DNA of 64,000 nucleotides from Sinorhizobium terangae. GTDB lineage: Bacteria; Pseudomonadota; Alphaproteobacteria; Rhizobiales; Rhizobiaceae. The DNA is taken from contig NZ_CP121660.1 in NCBI RefSeq assembly GCF_029714365.1, positions 1,736,001 to 1,800,000 of the forward strand. The letters run 5' to 3'. Each line of letters opens with the position of its first letter. The stretch's first letter is position 1. Below, piece by piece: positions 52,170 through 61,077 of this stretch. The notes below the pieces were generated by a model. That model worked only from the letters and a program-made list of their open reading frames with translations. It made no database searches and was not told where the DNA came from. A program made the translations under genes and the position numbers.

Positions 52170-53696
52170 ATGCAAGATTTCCTCGAATTCCGGTCGATTT
52201 CGAAAGGCTACCCCGGCGTCCAGGCGCTATCGAATGTCTCCTTTGCTGTCCGCAAGGGCGCCGTTCACGGGCTCATGGGCGAGAACGGCGCCGGCAAGTC
52301 GACGCTGATCCGCGTTCTGTCCGGCGATCAATCGGCCGATGAGGGCGAGATCCGCATCGATGGCGAGGTTCAGCAGTATCGCTCCGTGCGCGACGCCTTC
52401 CATGCCGGCGTCATCGTCATTCACCAGGAACTGCAGCTCGTGCCGGAGCTGACGGTTGCCGAAAACCTTTGGCTCGGCCATTTCCCCGGCAAAGGCGGTG
52501 TGATCGACCGCCGCAAACTCGTCGGCGTCGTCTCTGAAAAGCTGGCCGAGATCGGCATCGATGTCGACCCAGCCGCCAAGGTTGCGTCGCTTTCGATCGG
52601 CGAGCGCCAGATGGTCGAGATCGCCAAGGCGGTGATGCTTGACGCGCGCGTGATCGCTCTCGACGAGCCGACCTCCTCGCTGTCCTCGCGCGAGAGCGAA
52701 ATCCTCTTTGCTCTCATCGATCGCCTGCGCGCGAACGGCACCGTCATTCTCTACGTCTCGCATCGCCTCGACGAGATCTTCCGGCTTTGCGACAGCCTCA
52801 CGGTGCTGCGCGACGGCAAGCTCGCCGCCCATCATCAGGAGATTTCCAGGGTTACGCGCGACCAGATCATTTCCGAGATGGTCGGGCGCGAGATCGCAAA
52901 TATCTGGGGCTGGCGGGGGCGCAGCTTCGGCGCCGAACGGCTGCGGGTCGAAAGTATTGCAGGGCCAAAACTGAAGATCCCGTTGAGCTTCTCCGTCAGG
53001 CGCGGCGAGATCGTCGGCTTCTTCGGCCTGATTGGTGCCGGCCGCAGCGAGATGGCGCGGCTCATCTATGGAGCCGATGCGCGCAGCCAGGGCGACGTGT
53101 CGGTCGACGGCGCAATCGTGCCGGCAGACAGCCCGCCGAAGTCGATCCGGGCCGGCATCGTCCTCTGCCCGGAGGACCGCAAGTTCGATGGCATCGTTCA
53201 GGGCCGGTCGATCGAAGAGAACATGACGATCTCCTCGCGCCGCCACTTTTCTCGCCTCGGCATCATCAATCCGAAGAAGGAAAGCGAACTCGCCGACAAA
53301 TTCATCGCCAGGCTTCGCGTGCGAACACCGTCCCGCCGTCAGGACATCGTCAACCTCTCGGGCGGCAACCAGCAGAAGGTCATCCTCGGGCGCTGGCTGT
53401 CGGAGGAAGGCATCAAGGTTCTCATCGTCGACGAGCCGACGCGCGGCATCGACGTCGGCGCGAAATCCGAGATCTACGAAATCCTTTACGGGCTTGCCGA
53501 GCAGGGCATGGCGATCGTCGTCATCTCCAGCGAGCTACCGGAGGTGATGGGCATCGCGGACCGTATCATCGTGATGTGCGAGGGTCGGCTGGCGGCCGAC
53601 ATGCCGCGTGTGGAATTCGATGAGCGGCGGATCCTCGCGGCAGCCCTTCCCGACATCAAGAACAGCAAAGAGCTTCCCCTCACGCAGGTATGGTGA
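52170..53696 (+). CDS. araG: Arabinose/galactose-type ABC transporter, ATP-binding protein (AraG-like)
   Basis: A 508-residue duplicated ATPase close to AraG: Walker A GENGAGKS (about 37-44), [36 protein letters not shown], the AraG-like IANIWGWRGRSFG linker, second half [34 protein letters not shown]. It drives uptake through the AraH-like permease. ATG 52170. Its end overlaps the permease start by 7 bp, so translation is coupled. The AraG resemblance is stronger than to the other two CUT2 ATPases in this window, which supports the arabinose/galactose call. Confidence 0.9.
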   Translation: MQDFLEFRSISKGYPGVQALSNVSFAVRKGAVHGLMGENGAGKSTLIRVLSGDQSADEGEIRIDGEVQQYRSVRDAFHAGVIVIHQELQLVPELTVAENLWLGHFPGKGGVIDRRKLVGVVSEKLAEIGIDVDPAAKVASLSIGERQMVEIAKAVMLDARVIALDEPTSSLSSRESEILFALIDRLRANGTVILYVSHRLDEIFRLCDSLTVLRDGKLAAHHQEISRVTRDQIISEMVGREIANIWGWRGRSFGAERLRVESIAGPKLKIPLSFSVRRGEIVGFFGLIGAGRSEMARLIYGADARSQGDVSVDGAIVPADSPPKSIRAGIVLCPEDRKFDGIVQGRSIEENMTISSRRHFSRLGIINPKKESELADKFIARLRVRTPSRRQDIVNLSGGNQQKVILGRWLSEEGIKVLIVDEPTRGIDVGAKSEIYEILYGLAEQGMAIVVISSELPEVMGIADRIIVMCEGRLAADMPRVEFDERRILAAALPDIKNSKELPLTQVW

Positions 53697-54649
53697 CGAT
53701 GACCCATCTGAAAAAAATTCTTCTCGGCGAACAGGGCCTCGTCGTCATCTTCGCAGTCGCCTTCGTCATCGTGTCGATGACGGTTCCGAATTTCTTGAGC
53801 GAGCGCAATATGCTCGGCCTGCTGCAGTCGGTCGTCACGATCGGCATTATCGCCTGCACGATGATGTTCTGCCTCGCCTCGCGCGATTTCGACCTTTCAG
53901 TCGGCTCGACGGTGGCATTTTCCGGCATGGTGGCGGTCATGGCCTCGAACGCCTCGGGCTCGATCCTGCTCGGGCTGCTGGCTGCCGTCATTTGCGGCGC
54001 GGTCGTCGGCACCATCAACGGCGTCGTCATCGCTCGTTTCCGCATCAATGCGCTGATCACAACGCTTGCGACCATGCAGATCGTCCGCGGTTTCGCGCTG
54101 ATCGCCTCGGATGGTCGCGCCGTCGGCATCAACGATCCCGGCTTTTATCAGCTCGCGTTGTCGCGCTTTCTCGGCGTCCCGACACCGATCTGGGTGATGG
54201 GCCTGTTCTTCATCGTCTTCGGCTTTGTGTTGAACCGAACCGTCTTCGGCAAGAACACGCTGGCGATCGGCGGCAATCCGGAGGCTTCGCGTCTTGCGGG
54301 CGTCGACGTCGCCCGCATGCGCGTCTGGATCTTCGCGCTGCAAGGCATCGTCTGCGCCGTCGCAGGCGTGCTGCTTGCCTCGCGCATCACCTCCGGTCAG
54401 CCCAATGCCGCGACGGGACTCGAGCTTTCGGTCATCTCGGCCTGCGTGCTCGGCGGCGTATCGCTTGCCGGCGGCCGCGCGGCGATGACTGGCGTCATCG
54501 TCGGCGTTTTGATCATGGGCATCGCCGAGAATGTCATGAACCTGCTCAACATCCAGGCCTTTTATCAGTACGTGGTGCGCGGCCTGATCCTGTTGCTGGC
54601 GGTGCTGCTCGACAATCTGCGCTCGGTCGCGGGCCGACAGCGCGTCTGA
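53690..54649 (+). CDS. araH: Arabinose/galactose-type ABC transporter, permease (AraH-like)
   Basis: A 319-residue CUT2 permease: ASRDFDLSVGSTVAFSGMVA, FRINALITTLATMQIVRGFA and VISACVLGGVSLAGGRAAMT near the C-terminus, followed by a last helix. About ten membrane segments. Start ATG 53690 overlaps the ATPase stop by 7 bp; ATG 53699 (MTHLKK) is an alternative. Followed after 6 bp by an aldose epimerase gene in the same operon. Forms the membrane channel for arabinose or galactose. Confidence 0.9.
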   Translation: MVTMTHLKKILLGEQGLVVIFAVAFVIVSMTVPNFLSERNMLGLLQSVVTIGIIACTMMFCLASRDFDLSVGSTVAFSGMVAVMASNASGSILLGLLAAVICGAVVGTINGVVIARFRINALITTLATMQIVRGFALIASDGRAVGINDPGFYQLALSRFLGVPTPIWVMGLFFIVFGFVLNRTVFGKNTLAIGGNPEASRLAGVDVARMRVWIFALQGIVCAVAGVLLASRITSGQPNAATGLELSVISACVLGGVSLAGGRAAMTGVIVGVLIMGIAENVMNLLNIQAFYQYVVRGLILLLAVLLDNLRSVAGRQRV

Positions 54650-54655
54650 CCGGCA

Positions 54656-55549
54656 ATGTCAAACGATGTCCTGCACCTTAAGAACAACGAGCTCTCGGTC
54701 GAACTGAGCCGTTTCGGCGGCTCGCTCCTCGCTGCCACCTGGCGCGGCATCCCGTTCCTGAAGCCGACTGCGACCGCCGGGATCGCGACGCAGCGCTTCG
54801 GCGCCGAAGCGAGCTTCCCGCTCGTCCCCTTCGGCAACAGGATCGAAGGCAACAGCTTCACCTTCGAGGGGGAGCGCTTCACCCTCGAGCCGAATACATC
54901 GGGCGATCCATTCTGCCTGCATGGGGATGGATGGCTCAGCGAGTGGGAGCTGAAGTCGCACAGCGGGGAACGGGCGACCCTTTCCTATGTGCACGCCGAG
55001 CGGGCGGGAAGCCCCTATGCCTACGAGGCCGTGCAGGATGTGCGGCTGGAAGGCAGCACGCTGCTTCTCTCCCTGGCCGTCACGAACACGTCGACTCGTC
55101 TGTTACCCTTTGGATTGGGGCATCATCCCTACTTTCCACGCACGGCCGGGACCCGGCTCAGAGCGAGGGCGAAACGCATCTGGGGTGAGAGGGCTGGACA
55201 TCTGCCCGACGCTCCCGGCGCGATTCTCCGAATGGTCGATTTCGCCGAGGGCAACAGGCTCCCCGCTCGCTGGATGAACAATGCCTATGACGGCTGGGAC
55301 GGAGAGGCTGCAATCGAATGGCCCGAACGTCAGCTTGCCTTAAGGCTTGAGGCCGAGGGTTCGTTCGAGTGCTTCATGATCTACTCACCGGGTGCGGATG
55401 CGGACTTCTTCTGTTTCGAGCCGATGACGCATCTGCCCAATGCTCACAACATGCCGAACGAAGCCGGCGGCCTCGTTGCGTTGAAGCCCGGTAAGAGCCT
55501 TGCAGGCACGATCAGGTTCCGTCTGGCGCCATTGAGCCCAGGCTTTTAA
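54656..55549 (+). CDS. Aldose 1-epimerase (GalM-like)
   Basis: A 297-residue galactose-mutarotase-superfamily protein. ASFPLVPFGNRIEGNSFTFE is the beta-sandwich N-terminal region with the conserved FGNR, FCLHGDGWLSEWEL includes the first catalytic His, GLGHHPYFPRTAGT the second, and CFEPMTHLPNAHNMP the catalytic Glu. It interconverts alpha- and beta-anomers of the imported aldose for the pyranose dehydrogenase. It is the last gene of the AraFGH-like operon, 6 bp from the permease. The enzyme fits a galactose/arabinose pathway that oxidises free sugar. Confidence 0.9.
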   Translation: MSNDVLHLKNNELSVELSRFGGSLLAATWRGIPFLKPTATAGIATQRFGAEASFPLVPFGNRIEGNSFTFEGERFTLEPNTSGDPFCLHGDGWLSEWELKSHSGERATLSYVHAERAGSPYAYEAVQDVRLEGSTLLLSLAVTNTSTRLLPFGLGHHPYFPRTAGTRLRARAKRIWGERAGHLPDAPGAILRMVDFAEGNRLPARWMNNAYDGWDGEAAIEWPERQLALRLEAEGSFECFMIYSPGADADFFCFEPMTHLPNAHNMPNEAGGLVALKPGKSLAGTIRFRLAPLSPGF

Positions 55550-55580
55550 TAAGTCAGGAGCGAACGGCCGGTTCTCGACG

Positions 55581-55687
55581 CTTACTGCATGATTCCTTAA
55601 ATCGGAATCGATTAAGGACAAAATCATGCAGCAATTCAAAGTGCTACAGCGACGTTTGCGCGTCCGATTGGACGCGCGGCGCTGTAG
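55581..55687 (+). repeat. Dispersed rhizobial palindromic repeat, copy 7
   Basis: Full copy: left hairpin CTTACTGCATGATTCCTTAA to CAAAATCATGCAG; right hairpin GTGCTACAGCGACGTTTGCG to GACGCGCGGCGCTGTAG. It sits between the aldose epimerase gene and the convergent DUF1127 gene. Confidence 0.8.
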
Positions 55688-55691
55688 GCGC

Positions 55692-55726
55692 AAAGAAAAA
55701 GCGCCCGCTGGGAGGTGCAGGCGCTT
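55692..55726 (-). terminator. Terminator of the DUF1127 gene
   Basis: On the minus strand AGCGCCTGCA...GCGGGCGCT is followed by TTTTCTTT, 48 bases after the DUF1127 stop. Confidence 0.7.
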
Positions 55727-55774
55727 GAACAGACCTACGTCAGTTCTGACGTGGCGTACTCGTCGATCGAGCCT

Positions 55775-55921
55775 TTAGCGGCCGACAGCGGCGCGGGCGA
55801 CGCGATGGATGTCGGCACGGGCGATGCCGAGATCATCGAGTTCACGGGTCGACATACGGCCCAGTTCGGTGACCGTCTGACGGTACTTGCGCCAGTTGTT
55901 AAAAGAGCGTGCTACGTTCAT
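55775..55921 (-). CDS. DUF1127 small basic protein (48 aa)
   Basis: A 48-residue DUF1127 (YjiS-like) protein beginning MNVARSFNNWRKYRQTVTEL and carrying the family core LGRMSTRELDDLGIARADI before VARAAVGR. Members are Arg-rich and in alphaproteobacteria have been linked to RNA turnover, phosphate and stress adaptation. ATG 55921 has AGGGGGATC upstream; in-frame sequence before it has no support. Monocistronic with its own terminator. Function in this organism unknown. Confidence 0.88.
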   Translation of the reverse strand: MNVARSFNNWRKYRQTVTELGRMSTRELDDLGIARADIHRVARAAVGR

Positions 55922-56141
55922 TTTGATCCCCCTTTCATGGGCTTTCGAAGCCTGGCTGCCAGTCCGTGGCGCCTCGTTGCTTCGATGCGCAACATATAGT
56001 GCCGAACTTCGGGGGATTGCAGCGCTCATATGTCAGCGCACCCATGCGTCAAATGCATGGATGCGGGCGGTCATGGTAAGCCCTCCGGCGCGTGGAGGGC
56101 GGGAATTCAGACTAGCCTTGCGGCTATGAGGGGCCGACCAC

Positions 56142-57449
56142 TCACCGCCGACCGGCAGAGGCGGAGATTTGCGCCGCCGACCGGGGAACGGAGCCGATCT
56201 CGTCCTCGAAAAGCTCGGGCATCAGATCGGCAAGCCGGACCAGCTTGCCCGTGCGCGAGCTCTGGAGTGCCGCGATGCCGCAGAGGACCGACATCGCCCC
56301 GGCGCGCGCGCCTGCCCGCTGCCCCAACGGGTCCGTCGCGCCCGGCTTGAAAAGCATGTTCCGCAGGCGGTCGTCGCCACCGTAGTGGCCACCGGAAGAA
56401 TGGGGCACGGCGATGCGCTCGACTCCCGGGCGCCCTTTCGGGAAATTGCGGACAAGCAGAATGACGTCTTCCTCCGGCATCTCCCATGGCTGGTCCTCGT
56501 GCTGTCGAAGTTCGATTCTGCCCTTCGTTCCATTGAAGGCGACGTGGTGCCCCTCGATCGGCTGGAAGGTGTTCAGCGAATAGGAGACGTGGACATTGTT
56601 GCGGTAGCGTATGTTCGCGACCATCGTGTCGGGAATATCGATGTCCTCGCGGAAGACGCAGCCGTCGCGGAAATAGCCGTCGATCTCGGAGGGGTCCTCG
56701 TAGAGCGCGTCGAGGAACGGATCGGCTTCCAGATCCAGGTAGAAGTCGCATTCATTCTTATGGGGACAGAGCTTGCAGCGCGGCGCGCGGAAGGGACCCT
56801 TGCGCCCGTACATCTGCAGGTCGGCGAAGGCCGTGACGGCATCCGGATCACTGTCGAGATACCAGTTCAACAGATCGAAATGATGGGTCGCCTTGTGCAC
56901 GAATAGGCTGCCGGACTTTTCCGTATAAGCGTGCCAGCGGCGAAAATAGTCGGCGCCGTGTCTGGTATCGAGGTACCAATGAAAGTCGACGGAAGTCACC
57001 CGGCCGATTTCGCCCGAATTCAACAGTTCCTTGATGCGCGCCGCAGTCGGCGCAAAGCGGTAGTTGAAGGAGACGTCCACCCGCCGACCGGTGCGCTTCT
57101 CGGCGTCCAGAATGCGGCGGATCTTTTCGACGGTGGTTGACATCGGCTTTTCGGTGATGACATCGGCGCCGGCCTCAAGCGCGCGGACGACGATATCGTC
57201 ATGGGTGCTATCCGGTGTGCAGACGATCACGAGATCGGGCCGCGCTTCGGCAAGCATCATGTCGACATTGCCGTAGATGGGCGCATTGGTGGCAATCATC
57301 GTGCGGGCGCGTTCGGCTCTGAGCGCATTCGTGTCGGCTATGGCGATGAGATCCACCTGGCCGCGCCAACCGGCGAGCAGATCCTTGCCCCACATCGTGG
57401 TGCCGCGGTTGCCGGTTCCGACCAGCGCAAAACGACGTTTGTTATCCAT
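56142..57449 (-). CDS. Gfo/Idh/MocA-family oxidoreductase with cysteine cluster
   Basis: A 435-residue NAD(P)-dependent dehydrogenase. The N-terminal Rossmann fold is FALVGTGNRGTTMW, the catalytic Lys is in VITEKPMSTT (about residue 101), and HKATHHFDLLNWYL (about 186-199) is the substrate-binding motif. A metal-like cluster CKLCPHKNEC (C225-x2-C-x5-C234), with a further Cys in DGCVF, follows. This cluster occurs in some Gfo/Idh/MocA subfamilies and could bind zinc. The family oxidises sugars or cyclitols. ATG 57449 (MDNKRRFALV) is preferred over upstream TTG. It is the last gene in the five-gene minus-strand unit; the 166-bp gap before it holds a palindrome. Substrate unknown. Confidence 0.85.
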   Translation of the reverse strand: MDNKRRFALVGTGNRGTTMWGKDLLAGWRGQVDLIAIADTNALRAERARTMIATNAPIYGNVDMMLAEARPDLVIVCTPDSTHDDIVVRALEAGADVITEKPMSTTVEKIRRILDAEKRTGRRVDVSFNYRFAPTAARIKELLNSGEIGRVTSVDFHWYLDTRHGADYFRRWHAYTEKSGSLFVHKATHHFDLLNWYLDSDPDAVTAFADLQMYGRKGPFRAPRCKLCPHKNECDFYLDLEADPFLDALYEDPSEIDGYFRDGCVFREDIDIPDTMVANIRYRNNVHVSYSLNTFQPIEGHHVAFNGTKGRIELRQHEDQPWEMPEEDVILLVRNFPKGRPGVERIAVPHSSGGHYGGDDRLRNMLFKPGATDPLGQRAGARAGAMSVLCGIAALQSSRTGKLVRLADLMPELFEDEIGSVPRSAAQISASAGRR

Positions 57450-57509
57450 CTTCCTCACGCAATCCTGTCTGGAGTGAAGCCGCGCGACCGGCGGCAATGA
57501 CTATTACAA

Positions 57510-57530
57510 CATGTAAACTCACCATACATG
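57510..57530. promoter_or_regulatory. Inverted repeat upstream of the second Gfo/Idh/MocA gene
   Basis: CATGTA-N9-TACATG, perfect 6-base arms, in the gap between the TIM-barrel gene and the Gfo/Idh/MocA gene, 61 bp before the latter's start. It suggests separate control of the last gene. Confidence 0.4.
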
Positions 57531-57615
57531 CTAGTGGCTGAAATCCGCGAGCGTCAAGGTATTTCCCACCCGCTCTTGTCAACCACTTGTAAGAACCATG
57601 ATCGAGCAACCCATC

Positions 57616-58440
57616 TCAACAGCAGCTTCGATAGCGCTCCACGCAAATTGCGATCACCTCCTCGGCCGGCCGCTTCCACCAGTTCTCGGCCGAGAAGATT
57701 TCGACCTCCTGCGCCCCATAGAAGCCCGCTGCCTCGATCCGGCGCCGGATTCCCTTCAAATCGATGACGCCATCGCCCATCATGCCGCGATCCGTCAGCA
57801 TGTCCTTGGTCGGGACCAGCCAATCGCAGATGTGATGGGCGAGGATCGCCTTCATTTCACCCGCCCGCGCGATCTGGTTGGCGAGATCAGGGTCCCACCA
57901 GACATGATAGACGTCGATCGCGACGCCGACGCCGGGGCCGAGCGCCTCGCACATGTCGAGCGCCTGGCCGAGCGTGTTCACGCAGGCCCGGTCGGCGGCA
58001 TACATCGGATGCAGGGGCTCGATCGCAAGCGGCACGCTGGCAGCGCGCGCATGCCGCAGCACCGTGGCAATGCCGTCCTCGACCATCCGGCGGGCGGCAT
58101 CGATATTCTTCGAGCCTCCCGGCAGACCGCCGACGACCAGAACCAGGCAATCGGCACCGAGCGCCGCCGCCTCGTCGATCGCGCGCCTGTTGTCGTCGAT
58201 GGCCTTCTCGCGGCCCGCTGCGTCTGCCGCCGGGAAGAAACCGCCACGGCAGAGGCCGGTGAGCTTCAGCCCGTTGGACTTGACGATGCGGACCGCCTCA
58301 TCGAGCCCGACCGCCGCCACCTGATCCCGCCAGGGAGCGATCGCCGTGATGCCGTGTTTCAGGCAGAGGTCCACGGCCTCCGCAAAGCCGCATTGCTCGC
58401 GGATCGTCGCGAGATTGATGGAAAGCCCCTCGACCTGCAT
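57616..58440 (-). CDS. Sugar phosphate isomerase/epimerase-like TIM-barrel protein
   Basis: A 274-residue xylose-isomerase-like TIM-barrel protein (AP endonuclease family 2 fold). Conserved metal ligands are seen in LAIEPLHPMYAADRACVNTL, VGVAIDVYHVWWDPDL and the final YGAQEVEIFSAENWW. Family members isomerise or epimerise sugars, or dehydrate cyclitols (IolE/IolI). The start ATG 58440 has GGAGGAGG in front. It is 44 bp after the enolase-like gene in the operon. The reaction cannot be told from sequence alone; a keto-sugar epimerase, isomerase or dehydratase is inferred. Confidence 0.82.
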   Translation of the reverse strand: MQVEGLSINLATIREQCGFAEAVDLCLKHGITAIAPWRDQVAAVGLDEAVRIVKSNGLKLTGLCRGGFFPAADAAGREKAIDDNRRAIDEAAALGADCLVLVVGGLPGGSKNIDAARRMVEDGIATVLRHARAASVPLAIEPLHPMYAADRACVNTLGQALDMCEALGPGVGVAIDVYHVWWDPDLANQIARAGEMKAILAHHICDWLVPTKDMLTDRGMMGDGVIDLKGIRRRIEAAGFYGAQEVEIFSAENWWKRPAEEVIAICVERYRSCC

Positions 58441-58484
58441 GTTGTCCTCCTCCCACATTCGTTTTGTGCATTGGGCGAGATGCA

Positions 58485-59903
58485 CTAGCTCGCCGTCATC
58501 GACGTCCAGTCCGGCTCGACTGATGAGCCAAGGCCGATCGCTCTCAAGGCAGTTTCAAAAGTGAGCTCGCCCCCCTTGATGGCGAGCCGCGCCCGCCCGG
58601 ATGCCCCGTCGTAAAGATCGCCATGCGCGGCCAGATAGGACGCCTGCTCGCCCGCCGGGGCCTGCGCCATGCCGTCAACATAGTGGTGGCCGTTGCGTTC
58701 GACATGGCCGGCGCCGACAAGCGCCGCCAGAACGAGGTCCTGCTGGAGCGCCAGGCCCGATTGTGTCGTCAGGTCCTCGGCGGACATGAAATAGTGGGAA
58801 GCACCCGTCTCGCGGTTCCATTTCTCGACGCGCGCGCGGTTGATCAGAGCCCGGTAGAAACCCTTGCAGGATTTCGAGGAGATGCCGGCATAGCCGAGTT
58901 CGCGGGCGCGCGGAAAGGCGCCGACATCGCCGTCGGACTCGTCGATTTCGAGCGCCATGCGCTGCGCGAGACTCGCGACCGATTTCGACAGCGCCTCAGC
59001 ACGCGCGATCGGCTGTTCGAAGAAGAGAATGGACCGGCGCAGCCGCGCGAGGCGCGGCTCCTTCTGCAGGCGATCGAGAAGGTCGGCCGCCGCATCGGCG
59101 CTTTCGAACTGTTCGTTGCCATCGAGCGTCGCGCGATAGCCGTCAGTCATGCCATCGAGCACTGCGGCGATGGCTATCAGGCGCTCGAGGTCTTCGGTGG
59201 GGCGTCCGGAAACCTTGATCTTGAAATAACGGTGACCGTAGGCGGCAATCACCTCTTCAAGCGTCTGCGGCAGGCCGTCCTCGAGCCGCTGGTCCGGCGC
59301 GAGCTCGGCGGCCGTCAGCGCATCGGCGAGCCCGATCGTATGGCGTACGGCAAGCCGCGGCGAAGGCTCCAGCCTCGCGAAAAAGCCAGCGAAATCGAAG
59401 CCCGCAAGATCCGGTGCGGTGGCATCGGCGATGCCGAGCAGACCGTGCCGGACGGCGTCGGCGGCGCTCACGCCTTTCATTCGGCACAGCGCATCGATGA
59501 TGGCACGATCGATGAGCGCCAGCCCGTAAGACGCCACGAGCGGCGGGAGGCCTCGGCCCGCAGCCGCCCGGTGATGATCGGCCTCAGCGCGGGCATGCAG
59601 CCCGAAGGGCGTCGCCGCCCCCGTCGCCCGCAAGCCTTCGATCGCCAGATGCAGCGACGCGCGAAGTTGCGCAATGTTGTCATCCGGCGAAAGGGCGGGA
59701 TTCTTGTCGAACCATTTCGGCATCATCATCTCGGCCGACCAGCCGGTCGCCTCCTGGCCGCCTTCGTCCGCGATCTTCACCCGGACGAAGGCCTGCGGCG
59801 CGCTCTCGACGCGCGCCGCCCCGAACCGGAAGGGAAAGCGGAAGCCAACTTGCCGCTCGAAGATGTCCGCCTCTATGAGCCTGACGATGGGAGCCTCGGT
59901 CAT
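58485..59903 (-). CDS. Enolase-superfamily (mandelate racemase/muconate lactonising) enzyme
   Basis: A 472-residue enolase-superfamily protein, longer than the usual 360-400 residues. Metal ligands are Asp in TLDGNEQF (about 261), Glu in LFFEQPI (about 296) and Glu/Asp in LEIDESDGD (about 321), and acid/base Lys in YFKIKVSG (KxK, about 228-230) and SSKSCKGF. Such enzymes abstract a proton next to a carboxylate, most often as acid-sugar dehydratases. The start ATG 59903 (MTEAPIVRL) follows the DUF993 stop by 7 bp. A carboxylate substrate fits an upstream oxidation step in the same operon. Exact substrate unknown; it does not closely match DgoD in the same window. Confidence 0.85.
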   Translation of the reverse strand: MTEAPIVRLIEADIFERQVGFRFPFRFGAARVESAPQAFVRVKIADEGGQEATGWSAEMMMPKWFDKNPALSPDDNIAQLRASLHLAIEGLRATGAATPFGLHARAEADHHRAAAGRGLPPLVASYGLALIDRAIIDALCRMKGVSAADAVRHGLLGIADATAPDLAGFDFAGFFARLEPSPRLAVRHTIGLADALTAAELAPDQRLEDGLPQTLEEVIAAYGHRYFKIKVSGRPTEDLERLIAIAAVLDGMTDGYRATLDGNEQFESADAAADLLDRLQKEPRLARLRRSILFFEQPIARAEALSKSVASLAQRMALEIDESDGDVGAFPRARELGYAGISSKSCKGFYRALINRARVEKWNRETGASHYFMSAEDLTTQSGLALQQDLVLAALVGAGHVERNGHHYVDGMAQAPAGEQASYLAAHGDLYDGASGRARLAIKGGELTFETALRAIGLGSSVEPDWTSMTAS

Positions 59904-59910
59904 GGCGGCC

Positions 59911-61074
59911 TCAGTCGATGCCGTGGACGGCAAGAGCACGCCGCATGCGCGAGACCGCCAGTTCCGGATCGGCAAGGGCGCCGGCCCTGTCCGCCAGACG
60001 GAAGAGTTCGGCGATATGGGCAAGCGAGCGCGCGCTCTGTTGTCCGCCGATCATCACGAAATGATCCTGCAGGCCGTTCAGATAGGCGAGAAAGACGACG
60101 CCGGTCTTGTAGAAGCGCGTCGGTGCCTTGAAGATATGGCGCGACAGCGGCACAGTCGGCTCGAGCAGCTCAAAGAACTCCCCGTTCCGCCCCTCGCCGA
60201 GCGCCTCAAGGGCCGCCGACGCCACCGGCGCGATCGCATCGAAGATGCCGAGCAGCGCGTCGGAGTATCCTCTTTCATCGCCGGCGATGAGTTCGGCATA
60301 GTTGAAGTCGTCGCCGGTATACATGCGCACGCCTTTCGGAATCCGGCGCCGCATTGCGATTTCTTTTTCCTTAGAGAGGAGCGATATCTTGATCCCGTCG
60401 ACCTTCTCGGCATGCGCCTCGATGACCGCAAGTGAGGTCTTCATCGCCTCCATGTGGTCGCCGTTGCCCCAATAGCCTTCGAGTGCCGGGTCGAACATCT
60501 CGCCGAGCCAATGGATGATCACCGGGTCCTTCACCTGCGAAAGGATGCGATCGTAGACGCGGATATAGTCTTCCGGCCCTTTCGCCGCTGCCGCGAGCGC
60601 CCGGCTCGCCATCAGGATGATCCGCCCACCTTCCGCTTCGATCGCTTCGATCTGGCTCTCATAGGCCTTGAGAATATCGTCGATCGAGACATCGGGGCCT
60701 GGCGCCAGGTGATCTGTGCCGGCACCGCAGGCGATCAGCGCGCCGGAGCGCCCGCGCGCCTCGGCAAGCGCACGGCGGATGAGCTCGCGCGCTTCCGGCC
60801 AACCGAGGCCCATGCCGCGCTGCGCCGTGTCCATCGCTTCGGCGACGCCAAGGCCCAGATCCCAGAGCCGGTGGCGGAAGGCGAGCGTGCGCTCCCAATC
60901 GATCGCCGGCGTCAGCCACGGATCATTGTCCGCGAGCGGGTCGGCGACGACGTGCGCCGCCGCAAAGGCAACTCTGGAAAACGCTGCCGCCTCGCGCTGC
61001 TTGAGCGGGACCGGCCGGCCCGTCAGTTCGTAACGGGCGAGCCGGCCTTCCCGGGGGAGATCGATGCTGACCAT
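59911..61074 (-). CDS. DUF993 (dihydrodipicolinate synthase-like) protein, probable aldolase
   Basis: A 387-residue DUF993-type protein of the DHDPS/NAL class I aldolase group. GALIACGAGTDHL replaces the usual pyruvate-carboxylate GTGE loop, and a Lys near residue 229 in VDGIKISLLSKEKE is the likely Schiff-base residue. The following MYTGDDFNYAEL and PTRFYKTGVVF regions are family-specific. It should cleave or add a keto acid through an enamine. ATG 61074 follows the Gfo/Idh/MocA gene by 3 bp, so it is translationally coupled. The substrate is inferred only from context. Confidence 0.82.
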   Translation of the reverse strand: MVSIDLPREGRLARYELTGRPVPLKQREAAAFSRVAFAAAHVVADPLADNDPWLTPAIDWERTLAFRHRLWDLGLGVAEAMDTAQRGMGLGWPEARELIRRALAEARGRSGALIACGAGTDHLAPGPDVSIDDILKAYESQIEAIEAEGGRIILMASRALAAAAKGPEDYIRVYDRILSQVKDPVIIHWLGEMFDPALEGYWGNGDHMEAMKTSLAVIEAHAEKVDGIKISLLSKEKEIAMRRRIPKGVRMYTGDDFNYAELIAGDERGYSDALLGIFDAIAPVASAALEALGEGRNGEFFELLEPTVPLSRHIFKAPTRFYKTGVVFLAYLNGLQDHFVMIGGQQSARSLAHIAELFRLADRAGALADPELAVSRMRRALAVHGID

Positions 61075-61077
61075 GGC

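Noticed and set aside
58623..60131. Plus-strand open frame of 502 codons opposite the enolase-like gene
   Set aside because: Arg/Gly/Ala-rich antisense reading, a product of the GC-rich third positions of the real gene.
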